Assembly: GCF_001310275.1 (NCBI RefSeq)
Contig: NZ_LGYZ01000057.1
Location: 62,001-126,000 of the forward strand
DNA: 64,000 nt
Source: Nocardia arizonensis
GTDB taxonomy: Bacteria; Actinomycetota; Actinomycetes; Mycobacteriales; Mycobacteriaceae
Direction of reading: 5' to 3'
Below are positions 38,310 to 47,433 of this stretch, piece after piece (position 1 is the first letter of the stretch; each line of letters begins with the position of its first letter). A model generated the notes under the pieces. The model worked only from the letters and a program-made list of their open reading frames with translations. It was not told the origin of the DNA and searched no databases. The position numbers were made by a program, and so were the translations under genes.

Positions 38310-39668
38310 GTGCAGCGACGAATTATGGGGATCGAGACCGAGTTCGGTGTGACATGCACCTTCCACGGTCACCGTCGGCTGTCCCCCGACGAGGTAGCCC
38401 GGTACCTTTTCCGCCGGGTCGTGTCCTGGGGCCGTAGCTCTAACGTATTCCTTCGCAACGGTGCTCGGCTGTACCTCGACGTCGGCTCGCATCCGGAATA
38501 CGCCACGGCCGAATGCGACAACCTGCATCAGCTGGTCACCCACGATCGCGCGGGTGAGCGGGTGCTGGAGGAATTGCTGATCGACGCCGAACAGCGGCTG
38601 GCCGAGGAAGGTATCGGCGGCGATATCTACCTGTTCAAGAACAACACCGATTCGGCGGGCAACTCCTACGGCTGCCACGAGAATTTCCTCGTGGTGCGCG
38701 CGGGCGAGTTCTCCCGGATCTCCGATGTTCTGCTGCCGTTCCTGGTGACCAGACAGTTGATCTGCGGCGCCGGAAAGGTGCTCCAGACGCCCAAGGCGGC
38801 CACCTTCTGCCTGTCGCAGCGGGCCGAACACATCTGGGAGGGCGTCTCCTCGGCGACCACCCGTTCGCGTCCGATCATCAACACGCGCGACGAACCGCAC
38901 GCCGACGCCGAGAAATATCGTCGACTGCACGTCATCGTCGGCGATTCGAATATGGCCGAGCCAACGACGATGCTCAAGGTCGGCACCGCGGCGCTGGTGC
39001 TCGAGATGATCGAGGCGGGCGTGGCGTTCCGCGATTTCGCGCTGGACAACCCCATCCGGGCGATCCGCGAGGTCAGCCACGATCTCACCGGCCGCCGTCC
39101 GGTGCGGCTGGCGGGCGGGCGGCAGGCCAGCGCACTCGACATCCAGCGCGAGTACTACGCCCGCGCCGTCGAGCATCTGCGCAACCGGGACCGCGATCCA
39201 CAGATAGACCAGGTCGTCGACCTGTGGGGGCGCACACTGGACGCGGTGGAGGCGCAGGATTTCGCCAAGGTCGACACCGAGATCGACTGGATCATCAAGC
39301 GCAAGCTGTTCCAGCGCTACCAGGACCGCTACAACATGGAGCTGTCCGATCCCAAGATCGCCCAGCTGGATCTGGCCTATCACGACATCAAGCGCGGCCG
39401 CGGCGTCTTCGACCTGCTCCAGCGCAAGGGGCTGGCCAAGCGGATCACCGAGGACGAGGCCGTTGACGCGGCGGTCGACACCCCGCCGCAGACCACCCGG
39501 GCCAAACTGCGCGGCGATTTCATCACCGCGGCGCAGGAGGCGGGCCGCGATTTCACCGTCGACTGGGTGCACCTGAAGTTGAACGACCAGGCGCAGCGCA
39601 CCGTGCTGTGCAAGGACCCGTTCCGCTCGGTCGACGAACGGGTCGACCGTCTGATCGCCTCGATGTAG
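38310..39668 (+). CDS. pafA: Pup ligase
   Basis: 452 residues from GTG 38310, the same length as M. tuberculosis PafA. It joins the C-terminal Glu of Pup to lysines of target proteins using ATP. The [19 protein letters not shown] opening holds the ATP/Mg ligands; [35 protein letters not shown] and [18 protein letters not shown] are shared with Dop. The frame continues upstream, but that part has no similarity and lies before the -10 element. It is separated from prcA by a terminator and has its own promoter. Confidence 0.97.
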   Translation: MQRRIMGIETEFGVTCTFHGHRRLSPDEVARYLFRRVVSWGRSSNVFLRNGARLYLDVGSHPEYATAECDNLHQLVTHDRAGERVLEELLIDAEQRLAEEGIGGDIYLFKNNTDSAGNSYGCHENFLVVRAGEFSRISDVLLPFLVTRQLICGAGKVLQTPKAATFCLSQRAEHIWEGVSSATTRSRPIINTRDEPHADAEKYRRLHVIVGDSNMAEPTTMLKVGTAALVLEMIEAGVAFRDFALDNPIRAIREVSHDLTGRRPVRLAGGRQASALDIQREYYARAVEHLRNRDRDPQIDQVVDLWGRTLDAVEAQDFAKVDTEIDWIIKRKLFQRYQDRYNMELSDPKIAQLDLAYHDIKRGRGVFDLLQRKGLAKRITEDEAVDAAVDTPPQTTRAKLRGDFITAAQEAGRDFTVDWVHLKLNDQAQRTVLCKDPFRSVDERVDRLIASM

Positions 39669-39730
39669 AGCGCATGGCACCGTGAGCCGCTCACCCGCCG
39701 GTGGGCGGCTCACCCGCTTCCGACCGGGAA

Positions 39731-40027
39731 TCAGTCCTCGGCGAGGTAGCGCTCGACCGTTTCCACCTTGGCGTTCATGGCATCGGTCACGCCGGGGCGG
39801 ATATCGGCCTTGAGCACGAGACTGCATCGCGGCGCGACCGTGAGGATCGCGTCTGTCGCCTCCTTGATCACCGCCATGACCTCGTCCCATTCGCCCTCCA
39901 CCGTGGTGAACATGGCGTCGGTGCGATTGGGCAGTCCGCTGGCGCGGACCACGCGAACGGCCTCGGCGACGGCGCGGCCCACGTCGACGCCGGTGCCGAG
40001 CGGGGTCACGGAGAAGGCGACGAGCAT
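39731..40027 (-). CDS. MTH1187-family thiamine-binding protein
   Basis: 98 residues from ATG 40027, with GGGAG five bases upstream. Ferredoxin-like fold of the MTH1187/YkoF group: [42 protein letters not shown] and VLKADIRPG. Members bind thiamine or a pyrimidine precursor; the cellular role is unclear. Convergent with pafA and divergent from pafB. Confidence 0.85.
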   Translation of the reverse strand: MLVAFSVTPLGTGVDVGRAVAEAVRVVRASGLPNRTDAMFTTVEGEWDEVMAVIKEATDAILTVAPRCSLVLKADIRPGVTDAMNAKVETVERYLAED

Positions 40028-40093
40028 CGGGGTCTCCCTCGGGATAGGGCGGATGAATCGCGCGCCGCCGCGCACACGGCGCGCAGCGCAGAT

Positions 40094-40099
40094 TACCCT
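40094..40099 (+). promoter_or_regulatory. -10 element, leaderless pafB transcript
   Basis: TACCCT followed by exactly seven bases and the GTG at 40107. Confidence 0.6.
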
Positions 40100-40106
40100 C
40101 TATCGG

Positions 40107-41102
40107 GTGGCGATATCCAAGGTCGAGCGGCTGATGAATCTGGTCATCGCGCTGCTGTCGACCCGTCAGTTCTTGACGGCGGAGCGGATTCGGGACAGCG
40201 TCGCGGGCTACGAGGACTCCGCGAGTGACGAGGCATTCAGCCGGATGTTCGAGCGCGACAAGAACGAACTGCGCGATCTGGGCATTCCGCTGGAGGTGGG
40301 GCAGGTCAGCCGGTACTCGACCGTCGAGGGCTACCGTATCAATCGCGACGCCTACGAACTGCCCGATATCGATCTGTCCGACGAGGAGGCGGCGGCGGTC
40401 GCGGTGGCGGTGCAGATGTGGGAGTCGCCCGAACTCGCGGCGGCGGCCGAGGGCGCGCTGCTGAAACTACGGGCGGCGGGGGTGCACGTCGAGACCGACG
40501 CCGCGGTGGCCTCGGTGCCCGCCGTGCCCGCGCGCACCCGCGGATCGGAACCGGTGCTCGGTAAGCTCCTCGCGGCGATCGACGCGGGTCAGGCGGTGCG
40601 CTTCGAACACCGGGGCGCGGTCAACGCGCCCTACCTCATGCGCGATGTGGAACCGTGGGGCGTGGTGACCCGGCACGGCCGCTGGTATCTGGTCGGCCAC
40701 GATCGCGACCGCGACGCCGTGCGCAGTTTCCGACTCTCGCGCATCGGCGACGACATCACCGCCTACGGTCGGGTCAACGCCGTGCGTAAACCGGCGGGTG
40801 TCGATCTGCGGTCGGTCGTGGACCGCGCCACCAGCAGCGCGCCGGTGACCGGTTCGGCGACGGTCTGGGTAGCCGACGGGCGCGGGCGCGATCTGCGCAG
40901 GCTGGGCAAGGCGGTCGGGGACCGGGTAATCGGCGGCCGCTCCGGGGTCGTGGTCGAACTGCCGGTGCGCTCCTGGGACTGGGTGGCGCGGCTGATCACC
41001 GGACTCGGCGCCGACGCACTGGTAATGGAACCGGAGGAACTGCGCGTCGACGTCGTCGCGCGCCTGCGGTCGGTGCGCGAGCATACGGAGGTCGCGCTGT
41101 GA
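40107..41102 (+). CDS. pafB: PafB, WYL-domain subunit of the DNA-damage activator
   Basis: 331 residues from GTG 40107. With PafC it forms the activator of the LexA-independent mycobacterial DNA damage response. N-terminal winged helix (SKVERLMNLVIALLSTRQFLTAERIRD; FSRMFERDKNELRDLGIPLEVG), a WYL domain at about 150-235 (YLMRDVEPWGVVTRHGRWYL), and a C-terminal domain. The frame is open upstream over the divergent thiamine-binding gene, but that part is not family sequence. Overlaps pafC by four bases. Confidence 0.95.
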   Translation: MAISKVERLMNLVIALLSTRQFLTAERIRDSVAGYEDSASDEAFSRMFERDKNELRDLGIPLEVGQVSRYSTVEGYRINRDAYELPDIDLSDEEAAAVAVAVQMWESPELAAAAEGALLKLRAAGVHVETDAAVASVPAVPARTRGSEPVLGKLLAAIDAGQAVRFEHRGAVNAPYLMRDVEPWGVVTRHGRWYLVGHDRDRDAVRSFRLSRIGDDITAYGRVNAVRKPAGVDLRSVVDRATSSAPVTGSATVWVADGRGRDLRRLGKAVGDRVIGGRSGVVVELPVRSWDWVARLITGLGADALVMEPEELRVDVVARLRSVREHTEVAL

Positions 41103-42073
41103 GCAGCAGACTGTCGGTGCGGCTGTCGCGGTTGCTGAACATGATCCCGTACTTCATCGCCAATCCGGGGATCAGCGCGGCCGAGGCCGCCGCCGACCTC
41201 GGGGTGACCACCAAACAGTTGATGAGCGACCTGAATCAGCTGTGGATGTGCGGTCTGCCCGGATACGGGCCAGGCGACCTGATCGACCTGTCGTTCTCCG
41301 AGGAGAGCATCGAGGTCACCTTCTCCGCGGGCATCGACCGCCCGCTGCGCCTGACCTCCACCGAGGCGACTGCGCTGCTGGTGGCCCTGCGCTCGATCGT
41401 GGAAATGCCGGGAATGGTCGATCCGACCGCCGCCCACGCGGCCATCGCCAAGATCGAATCGGCCATCGCGGGCGTCGACGCGGCCGCGCCCGAGGCGGGC
41501 GCTGGTCCGCTGCCGCCGGTCGAGGCCCCCGCGGTGGCGACCGTGCGATCGGCGCTGGCCCGCGGGCGTGCGCTGCGGCTGGTCTACTACTCGGCCAGCC
41601 GTGACGTGGTCTCCGAACGCATCGTCGACCCGATCCGCACCGTGATGGTGGACAACAACAGCTACCTACAGGGCTGGTGCCGCCAGGCGGAAGGCGCGCG
41701 GCTGTTCCGGTTCGATCGGATCGAAGCCGCCACCGAACTCGACGAGCCCGCGCGTCCGCCGAGTCACGCGACCTCGGTCGCGGCCGGACTCGACCTGTTC
41801 CAGGACGATCCCGCGGTCCCCGTGGCACGACTGCGGATTCGCGCCGACTACGGCTGGGTGCTCGACCAGTACCCGATGAACAGGCTCGCGGTGAACGCCG
41901 ACGGGAGCCTCGAGGCCACCATGCGCTTCGCTACCTTGGATTGGATGGCGCGGCTGCTGCTCGGATTCGGGTCCGGGGTGACCGCACTCGGCCCGCCCGA
42001 ACTCATCGCCGCCGTGTTGGAGCGTTCCGACGCGGCATTGGCGGCGTATTCGGAGAGCGGGCTCGACATCTGA
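41099..42073 (+). CDS. pafC: PafC, WYL-domain partner of PafB
   Basis: 324 residues. Winged helix with RLLNMIPYFIANPGISAAEAA and LGVTTKQLMSDLNQLWMCGLPG, then a WYL domain (ALRLVYYSASRD, VDNNSYLQGWCRQAEGARLFRFDRI) and a C-terminal domain. The start overlaps the pafB stop (GTGA), and its own stop overlaps the next gene's ATG (TGATG), so three genes are coupled in translation. Confidence 0.95.
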   Translation: MSSRLSVRLSRLLNMIPYFIANPGISAAEAAADLGVTTKQLMSDLNQLWMCGLPGYGPGDLIDLSFSEESIEVTFSAGIDRPLRLTSTEATALLVALRSIVEMPGMVDPTAAHAAIAKIESAIAGVDAAAPEAGAGPLPPVEAPAVATVRSALARGRALRLVYYSASRDVVSERIVDPIRTVMVDNNSYLQGWCRQAEGARLFRFDRIEAATELDEPARPPSHATSVAAGLDLFQDDPAVPVARLRIRADYGWVLDQYPMNRLAVNADGSLEATMRFATLDWMARLLLGFGSGVTALGPPELIAAVLERSDAALAAYSESGLDI

Positions 42074-43143
42074 TGAACGTCGTGGTTCTCGGCGCGGGCA
42101 GCATCGGCGTCTACGTGGGCGGTCTGCTCGCGAGCGCGGGCGCGCGGGTCACCTTCGTCGGGCGGCCCCGAGTGCTCGACGAGATCACCGCCAACGGCCT
42201 GCGACTGACGGACTTGGACGGCGCATCGGTGTCGGTCGAGCCCGGCCGCTTCCACACCGCCACCGCGACGGCCGACGCCGATGTCGAGGCCGCCGACCTG
42301 ATACTTGTCACCGTGAAATCGGCCGCCACCGCGGCGGCGGCGCGCGAACTGGTTGGCCGGACCAAGCCCGACGCCTTGGTCATCAGCCTCCAGAACGGCA
42401 TCGGCAACGACGCGGTGATCCGGGAGATCCTGCCCAACCGCGTGGTACTGGCGGGAATGGTCATGTTCAATGTCGTGCGTCATCCGGGCGGGCGATTCCA
42501 CCGCGGTACCGAGGGCGGTATCGCGGTGGCGGACGACGCGGCGCTCACCGAGGTCGCGCGGCTTTTCGACCGCGCGGGGTCGACGCTGCGCCGCTATCCC
42601 GACCTGCTTCCGGTGCAGTGGGCCAAGCTCCTGCTGAATCTGAACAACCCGATCAACGCGCTGTCCGGGCGTCCGCTGCGCGAGGAACTCGCGGACCGGA
42701 ACTACCGCCGATGCCTTGCCATGACACAGGGCGAGGCGCTCGCTGTCATGAACAGAGCGCGAATTCGGCCCGCACGTCTGACGCCGCTGCCCCCGAAACT
42801 GATGACCCGGCTGCTGACCGTTCCCGACGCGCTGTTCCGCCGGGTCGCGGGTAAGGTACTGGCCATCGATCCGCTGGCGCGATCGTCCATGGCCGACGAT
42901 CTGGCATCGGGCCGCAAGACCGAAATCTCATGGCTCTGCGGCGAAATCGTGGAACTCGGCGCCATGGTCGGCATGTCCACCCCGGTGAACCAGCGGCTCG
43001 TCGAATTGATCGTGGCGGCCGAACAGGGCGACCGTCGGACCTGGACCGGACCCGAACTTCTCGAGCAGTTGCGTGCCGCCCGGCACCTGAACGGCGGAAG
43101 AACGCGGACTGACCGGGCCATTCGCCGACGGGGTGTCCGGTAG
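42073..43143 (+). CDS. Ketopantoate reductase-like oxidoreductase
   Basis: 356 residues from ATG 42073, sharing bases with the pafC stop. NADPH-binding Rossmann motif GAGSIGVYVGGLLASAG (7-23), LVTVKSA with the catalytic-type Lys, SLQNGIGND, the Lys/Asn region of WAKLLLNLNNPINALSG and the C-terminal SSMADDLASGRKTEI. The family includes PanE (2-dehydropantoate 2-reductase) but also enzymes with other 2-oxo acid substrates; it is about 50 residues longer than typical PanE. Pantothenate genes are not nearby. Its TAG stop starts a TAGCAT element before tatA. Confidence 0.85.
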   Translation: MNVVVLGAGSIGVYVGGLLASAGARVTFVGRPRVLDEITANGLRLTDLDGASVSVEPGRFHTATATADADVEAADLILVTVKSAATAAAARELVGRTKPDALVISLQNGIGNDAVIREILPNRVVLAGMVMFNVVRHPGGRFHRGTEGGIAVADDAALTEVARLFDRAGSTLRRYPDLLPVQWAKLLLNLNNPINALSGRPLREELADRNYRRCLAMTQGEALAVMNRARIRPARLTPLPPKLMTRLLTVPDALFRRVAGKVLAIDPLARSSMADDLASGRKTEISWLCGEIVELGAMVGMSTPVNQRLVELIVAAEQGDRRTWTGPELLEQLRAARHLNGGRTRTDRAIRRRGVR

Positions 43144-43176
43144 CATCGAAACAGACCACAGTCTTGGGAGGTATAG

Positions 43177-43440
43177 ATGTCAGGCACGTTCAGCTGGACG
43201 CACCTGCTGATCATCGCGTTGCTGTTCGTGGTGCTCTTCGGTGCGAAGCGCCTGCCGGATGCCGCGCGCGGTCTCGGTCGTTCGCTGCGGATCTTCAAGA
43301 GCGAGATGAATCAGATGCAGAAGGAGGAGACTCCTTCCACGGCCGCGGCTCCCGCACAGCAGCCCGCGCCGCAGCAGCTTCCCACCGGCCAGTCGGCGAC
43401 CGCGCAGGCGCAGCCGCAGGCCGAGCAGAAGTCTGCCTGA
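43177..43440 (+). CDS. tatA: Sec-independent translocase subunit TatA
   Basis: 87 residues, ATG behind GGGAGGT. One N-terminal membrane helix (WTHLLIIALLFVVLF), the FG hinge, the amphipathic helix AKRLPDAARGLGRSLRIFKSE and a Gln/Ala/Pro-rich tail. It forms the pore-like assembly that moves folded proteins across the membrane with TatC. A TAGCAT hexamer at 43141 can serve as its -10 with a short leader. Confidence 0.96.
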   Translation: MSGTFSWTHLLIIALLFVVLFGAKRLPDAARGLGRSLRIFKSEMNQMQKEETPSTAAAPAQQPAPQQLPTGQSATAQAQPQAEQKSA

Positions 43441-43455
43441 TTCCCCTTCGATCCC

Positions 43456-43482
43456 ATCGGGGTGAGTTCGGCTCACCCCGAT
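43456..43482 (+). terminator. Hairpin between tatA and tatC
   Basis: Perfect 11-bp stem (ATCGGGGTGAG) with a 5-nt loop, 16 bases after the tatA stop. No T-tract, so it may act as a partial terminator that lowers tatC relative to tatA. Confidence 0.55.
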
Positions 43483-43519
43483 CAGCGCTGTTCGGCCTGA
43501 AGTGGCACCGTCGCGGCGC

Positions 43520-43545
43520 GCGGCGTTCATACGCGGCGTTCATAC
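43520..43545 (+). repeat. Perfect tandem 13-bp repeat before tatC
   Basis: GCGGCGTTCATAC occurs twice head to tail, ending 18 bases before the tatC ATG. It may be a recent slippage duplication; a regulatory role is unproven. Confidence 0.7.
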
Positions 43546-43563
43546 TCAGGGGCACATCTACCT

Positions 43564-44505
43564 ATGCGAATCCCGTTCGATCCTCGGCACAGCAGGCGCA
43601 GGACGAATCCCGACGGCACCATGTCGTTGGTCGAACATCTCCAGGAACTGCGCAGCAGACTGCTGAAGTCGCTGGCCGCCATCTTCCTCACGACCATCAT
43701 CGGATTCCTGTGGTATTCGCATACGTTCTTCGGGCTCGAGAGCCTCGGTGACCTGCTGACCGGGCCCTACTGCTCGCTGCCGCCGGAGGCTCGCGCGACA
43801 CTGAGCGCCGACGGCGCCTGCCGCCTGCTGGCCACCGCGCCGTTCGAACAGTTCATGCTGCGGTTGAAGGTCGGTTTCACCGCGGGCGTGGTGCTGGCCG
43901 CCCCGATCTGGCTGTATCAGCTGTGGGCGTTCATCACCCCGGGCCTGTACGCCAAGGAACGCCGCTACGCGGTGGGATTCGTCACCTCGGGATCGCTGCT
44001 GTTCGCCACCGGCGCGGTGCTGGCGTACGTCGTGGTCGCGCACGCCCTGCAATTCCTGCTGACCATCGGCGACAACGTGCAGATCACCGCGCTGAGCGGG
44101 TCGCAGTACTTCGGGTTCATCATCCAGTTGCTGATCATCTTCGGCGTCAGCTTCGAGACGCCGCTGGTAATCATCGGTTTGAACCTCGTCGGCGTGCTCA
44201 CCTACGCGCGCCTCAAGGCGTGGCGGCGCGGCCTCATCTTCGGCCTGTTCGTCTTCGCGGCCGTGGTCACCCCCCAGGACCCCTTCTCGATGCTCGCCCT
44301 GGCCTGCGCGCTCACGGTCCTGTTCGAAGTCGCCGTCCAGTTCGCCCGATTCAACGATCGTCGCCGGGCCAAGCGCGAGGCCGAGACCGCGCTGCACGAC
44401 GACGAGGCATCCGAGATCGACCGGGCCGAACCACTCGATCTCAGCGAGACGATGTCGGAATCCGGCGTGAAATCCGGGCGAGCGGACTACTCGGACACCC
44501 TCTGA
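43564..44505 (+). CDS. tatC: Sec-independent translocase subunit TatC
   Basis: 313 residues. It recognises twin-arginine signal peptides. [18 protein letters not shown] forms the cytoplasmic N-terminus; six membrane helices follow, with FKVGF-type ([23 protein letters not shown]) and SFETPLVI blocks conserved. The charged C-terminal tail of about 55 residues ends YSDTL. The last 40 bases of the gene are duplicated in the gap before the helicase gene. Confidence 0.96.
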   Translation: MRIPFDPRHSRRRTNPDGTMSLVEHLQELRSRLLKSLAAIFLTTIIGFLWYSHTFFGLESLGDLLTGPYCSLPPEARATLSADGACRLLATAPFEQFMLRLKVGFTAGVVLAAPIWLYQLWAFITPGLYAKERRYAVGFVTSGSLLFATGAVLAYVVVAHALQFLLTIGDNVQITALSGSQYFGFIIQLLIIFGVSFETPLVIIGLNLVGVLTYARLKAWRRGLIFGLFVFAAVVTPQDPFSMLALACALTVLFEVAVQFARFNDRRRAKREAETALHDDEASEIDRAEPLDLSETMSESGVKSGRADYSDTL

Positions 44506-44595
44506 CCCGCGGGCGCGGCGTGACGCGCCGCGTTCGCCGTCACGCCCGTCGGAAATCTGGGCGACCCGTGTCGGAGTACTCGGATACTCTCTGAC
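44467..44595 (+). repeat. Diverged tandem duplication of the tatC 3' end
   Basis: The tatC tail at 44468-44506 (GAAATCCGGGCGA ... CGGACTACTCGGACACC) recurs at about 44551-44595 (GAAATCTGGGCGA ... CGGAGTACTCGGATACT) with a 6-base insertion; the final 25 bases match at 21. The second copy again spells SEYSDTL and a stop, in another frame, and carries the helicase -10 element. Confidence 0.7.
44585..44590 (+). promoter_or_regulatory. -10 element, leaderless helicase transcript
   Basis: TACTCT followed by exactly seven bases and the GTG at 44598. The matching position in the tatC copy reads CACCCT, which is not a -10. Confidence 0.6.
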
Positions 44596-44597
44596 AA

Positions 44598-47294
44598 GTG
44601 ACACTTGATCGGTCGCGAACAGGCGAGTTGGCCGAATTCTCCGCAGCGCTGAAATTCACCCTCGATCCGTTCCAGCGGGAAGCGTGTGCGGCGCTCGAGG
44701 ACGGGCACGGGGTGTTGGTATGCGCGCCCACGGGTGCGGGTAAGACCGTAGTCGGGGAGTTCGCGGTACATCTGGCACTGGCCGCGGGCGGGAAATGCTT
44801 CTACACGACGCCGATCAAGGCGCTGTCGAACCAGAAGTTCGCCGATCTCACCGAGCGCTACGGACGCGACAGCGTCGGTCTGCTCACCGGGGACCAATCG
44901 ATCAATCCCGACGCGCCCGTGGTCGTGATGACCACCGAGGTGCTGCGAAATATGCTCTACGCCTCCTCCGACGCGCTGCGCGGACTGTCGTTCGTCGTCA
45001 TGGACGAGGTGCACTATCTGGCCGACCGGTTCCGCGGCGCGGTGTGGGAGGAGGTCATCCTGCATCTGCCCGCCGATGTGCGGCTGGTCAGCCTGTCGGC
45101 GACGGTCAGCAACGCCGAGGAGTTCGGCGCGTGGATGGAAACCGTGCGCGGCAACACCGCTGTCGTGGTCGACGAGACGCGGCCGGTGCCGCTGTGGCAG
45201 CACGTCATGGTCGGGCGGCGCATGTTCGACCTGTTCGACAGCGATTCCAGTGAGCAGAGGGTGCTCGTGGACGAGGATCTGGTGCGCTACATCAAGCACC
45301 GCGAGGCCGCCGACCGCATGAACGGCTTCGGCTCGCGCGGGCGCGGCGGCCCGCGGCGCGACTTCCGGCCGCTGCCGCGTCCCGAGGTGCTGGCCAAACT
45401 CGACGAGGAAGGGCTGCTGCCCGCCATCACCTTCATCTTCAGCCGGGCGGGCTGCGACGGCGCGCTCGCCCAGTGCCTGCGGTCGCGGCTGGATCTGAGC
45501 CGGGCCGAGGACGCGGCGCAGATCGATGAGGTCATCGAGCGGCACACCGGCGATCTGCCCAAGGGCGATCTCGAGGTGCTCGGGTACTGGGATTGGCGCG
45601 AGGCGCTGCACCGCGGACTCGCCTCGCACCACGCGGGCATGCTGCCCGCCTTCCGCCACACCGTCGAGGAACTGTTCGTGCGCGGACTCGTGCGCGCCGT
45701 CTTCGCCACCGAGACCCTGGCTCTCGGCATCAACATGCCCGCGCGCACGGTGGTGCTGGAGCGGCTGGTGAAGTTCAACGGCGAGTCGCACGCGGAGCTG
45801 ACCCCGGGGGAGTACACCCAGCTCACCGGTCGCGCCGGCCGCCGCGGCATCGATGTCGAGGGCCACGCGGTGGTGCTGTGGCAGCCGGAAGTGGACACCA
45901 GCGCCGTCGCCGGTCTGGCCTCCACCCGCACCTATCCGTTGCGCAGTTCCTTCAAGCCGGGCTACAACATGTCCATCAATCTCATCGACCGCATGGGCGC
46001 GGTCGAATCGCGCGCCCTGCTGGAACGGTCGTTCGCGCAGTTCCAGGCGGACCGTTCGGTGGTGGGGTTGGTGCGCGGCATCGAACGAAACGAGGGGCAG
46101 CTGCGCAAATTGCGCGGTCAGCTCGGCGACGCCGAAGGCGGCTTCCTGGAATACATTTCGCTGCGCGAGCGGATCAAGCAGCGCGAGCGGCAGTTGGAGC
46201 AGCAGACCCGGTCGGATCGGCGCGGTGCGGCGGTGAGCGCGCTGACGGCGCTGCGCCGCGGCGACGTGGTGGCGATTCCGTCGGGCCGCCGGGCCGGGCT
46301 CGCGGTGATCCTGGAGCCGGACGCCACGCCGGGCGATCCGCGTCCGCTGGTGCTCACCGAGGACAAGTGGGCGGGCCGGGTTTCGGTGGCCGATTTCCCG
46401 GTGCCCGCCGAGGCGCTCGGACATATGCGTTTGCCGCGCCGGGTCGACCACCGCACCGCGCGCACCCGGCGCGATCTGGCCTCGGCACTGCGCGACACCG
46501 GCATCTCGCCGCCGGGTCGCCAGCGCCGGGGCAAGCGTTCGGGCGCGGCCGACGATCGCGAACTGGCCACGCTGCGGCGCAGTCTGCGCTCCCATCCGGC
46601 GCACACCCGGCCCGACCGGGAGCAGATGAGTCGCGTCGGGGAACGCTACAACCGGCTGCTGCGCGAGACCGAGGCCATGCGCCAGAGAGTTGCCGCCACC
46701 ACGAACTCGCTGGCACGCACCTTCGACCGGATTCTCGGGCTGCTCGAGGAGCGCGGATTCGTCGACGGCGGCGAGGTCACCGCGGACGGGCGTCGGTTGG
46801 CGCGGATCTACACCGAAAGCGATCTGCTGGTGGCCGAATGCCTTCGGCAGGGACTGTGGCGGGGGCTCGGCCCGGCCGAGTTGGCGGGCGTGGTGTCCAC
46901 ATTGGTCTACGAATCGCGCCAGGAGGGCGGATATCTGGGGGCAGGTGGTCCCACCGAACCGATCCGCCGCGCGGTCGGCGCGACGATGGGGGTGTGGAGT
47001 CAGCTGCGCACCGACGAGATCAGGCACAAGTTGGCCCCCACCCGAGAACCCGATCTCGGCTTCGTCGCGGGCATCTACAAATGGGCGCGCGGCGACGGGT
47101 TGGCCGAATCGTTGCTGGCCAGCGGCGATCAGGGCTCGCCGCTATCCGCGGGTGACTTCGTCCGGTGGTGCCGACAGGTGATAGACCTGCTCGATCAGAT
47201 CCATTCCACGGCCGACGACGTCGAGGTTGCCGCGACCGCGGCCAAAGCGGTTCGGGCCATTCGACGGGGTGTCGTTGCGGTGGACGCCGCGTAG
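44598..47294 (+). CDS. helY: Ski2-like DEVH-box helicase
   Basis: 898 residues from GTG 44598. Walker A APTGAGKT near 46-53, DEVH near 137 (VVMDEVHYLAD), SLSATVSN, then the second RecA domain with ATETLALGINMPARTVV and QLTGRAGRRGID. The C-terminal half has the DSHCT-type helical domain (ELAGVVSTLVYESRQEGG). It is the orthologue of mycobacterial HelY, an RNA helicase relative of Ski2/Mtr4; substrates are not defined. Confidence 0.94.
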   Translation: MTLDRSRTGELAEFSAALKFTLDPFQREACAALEDGHGVLVCAPTGAGKTVVGEFAVHLALAAGGKCFYTTPIKALSNQKFADLTERYGRDSVGLLTGDQSINPDAPVVVMTTEVLRNMLYASSDALRGLSFVVMDEVHYLADRFRGAVWEEVILHLPADVRLVSLSATVSNAEEFGAWMETVRGNTAVVVDETRPVPLWQHVMVGRRMFDLFDSDSSEQRVLVDEDLVRYIKHREAADRMNGFGSRGRGGPRRDFRPLPRPEVLAKLDEEGLLPAITFIFSRAGCDGALAQCLRSRLDLSRAEDAAQIDEVIERHTGDLPKGDLEVLGYWDWREALHRGLASHHAGMLPAFRHTVEELFVRGLVRAVFATETLALGINMPARTVVLERLVKFNGESHAELTPGEYTQLTGRAGRRGIDVEGHAVVLWQPEVDTSAVAGLASTRTYPLRSSFKPGYNMSINLIDRMGAVESRALLERSFAQFQADRSVVGLVRGIERNEGQLRKLRGQLGDAEGGFLEYISLRERIKQRERQLEQQTRSDRRGAAVSALTALRRGDVVAIPSGRRAGLAVILEPDATPGDPRPLVLTEDKWAGRVSVADFPVPAEALGHMRLPRRVDHRTARTRRDLASALRDTGISPPGRQRRGKRSGAADDRELATLRRSLRSHPAHTRPDREQMSRVGERYNRLLRETEAMRQRVAATTNSLARTFDRILGLLEERGFVDGGEVTADGRRLARIYTESDLLVAECLRQGLWRGLGPAELAGVVSTLVYESRQEGGYLGAGGPTEPIRRAVGATMGVWSQLRTDEIRHKLAPTREPDLGFVAGIYKWARGDGLAESLLASGDQGSPLSAGDFVRWCRQVIDLLDQIHSTADDVEVAATAAKAVRAIRRGVVAVDAA

Positions 47295-47433
47295 ACGATT
47301 CACTTGTGATTTGATTTCTTCGCGTACCGACCGTGGTGGAGGAGTCGCACGCGGCATTGCCGGGGCGGGGAGTGCGACGACACGCCGTCGGGGGGCTACC
47401 GTGTGAAGTAACGATGCGAGTGGAGGCAAGCAG

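Noticed and set aside
43177..44505. tatA-tatC as part of a mobile or phage unit because of the nearby repeats
   Set aside because: The tat genes are in their ordinary actinobacterial place after pafBC and no integrase, transposase or att-like site is present.
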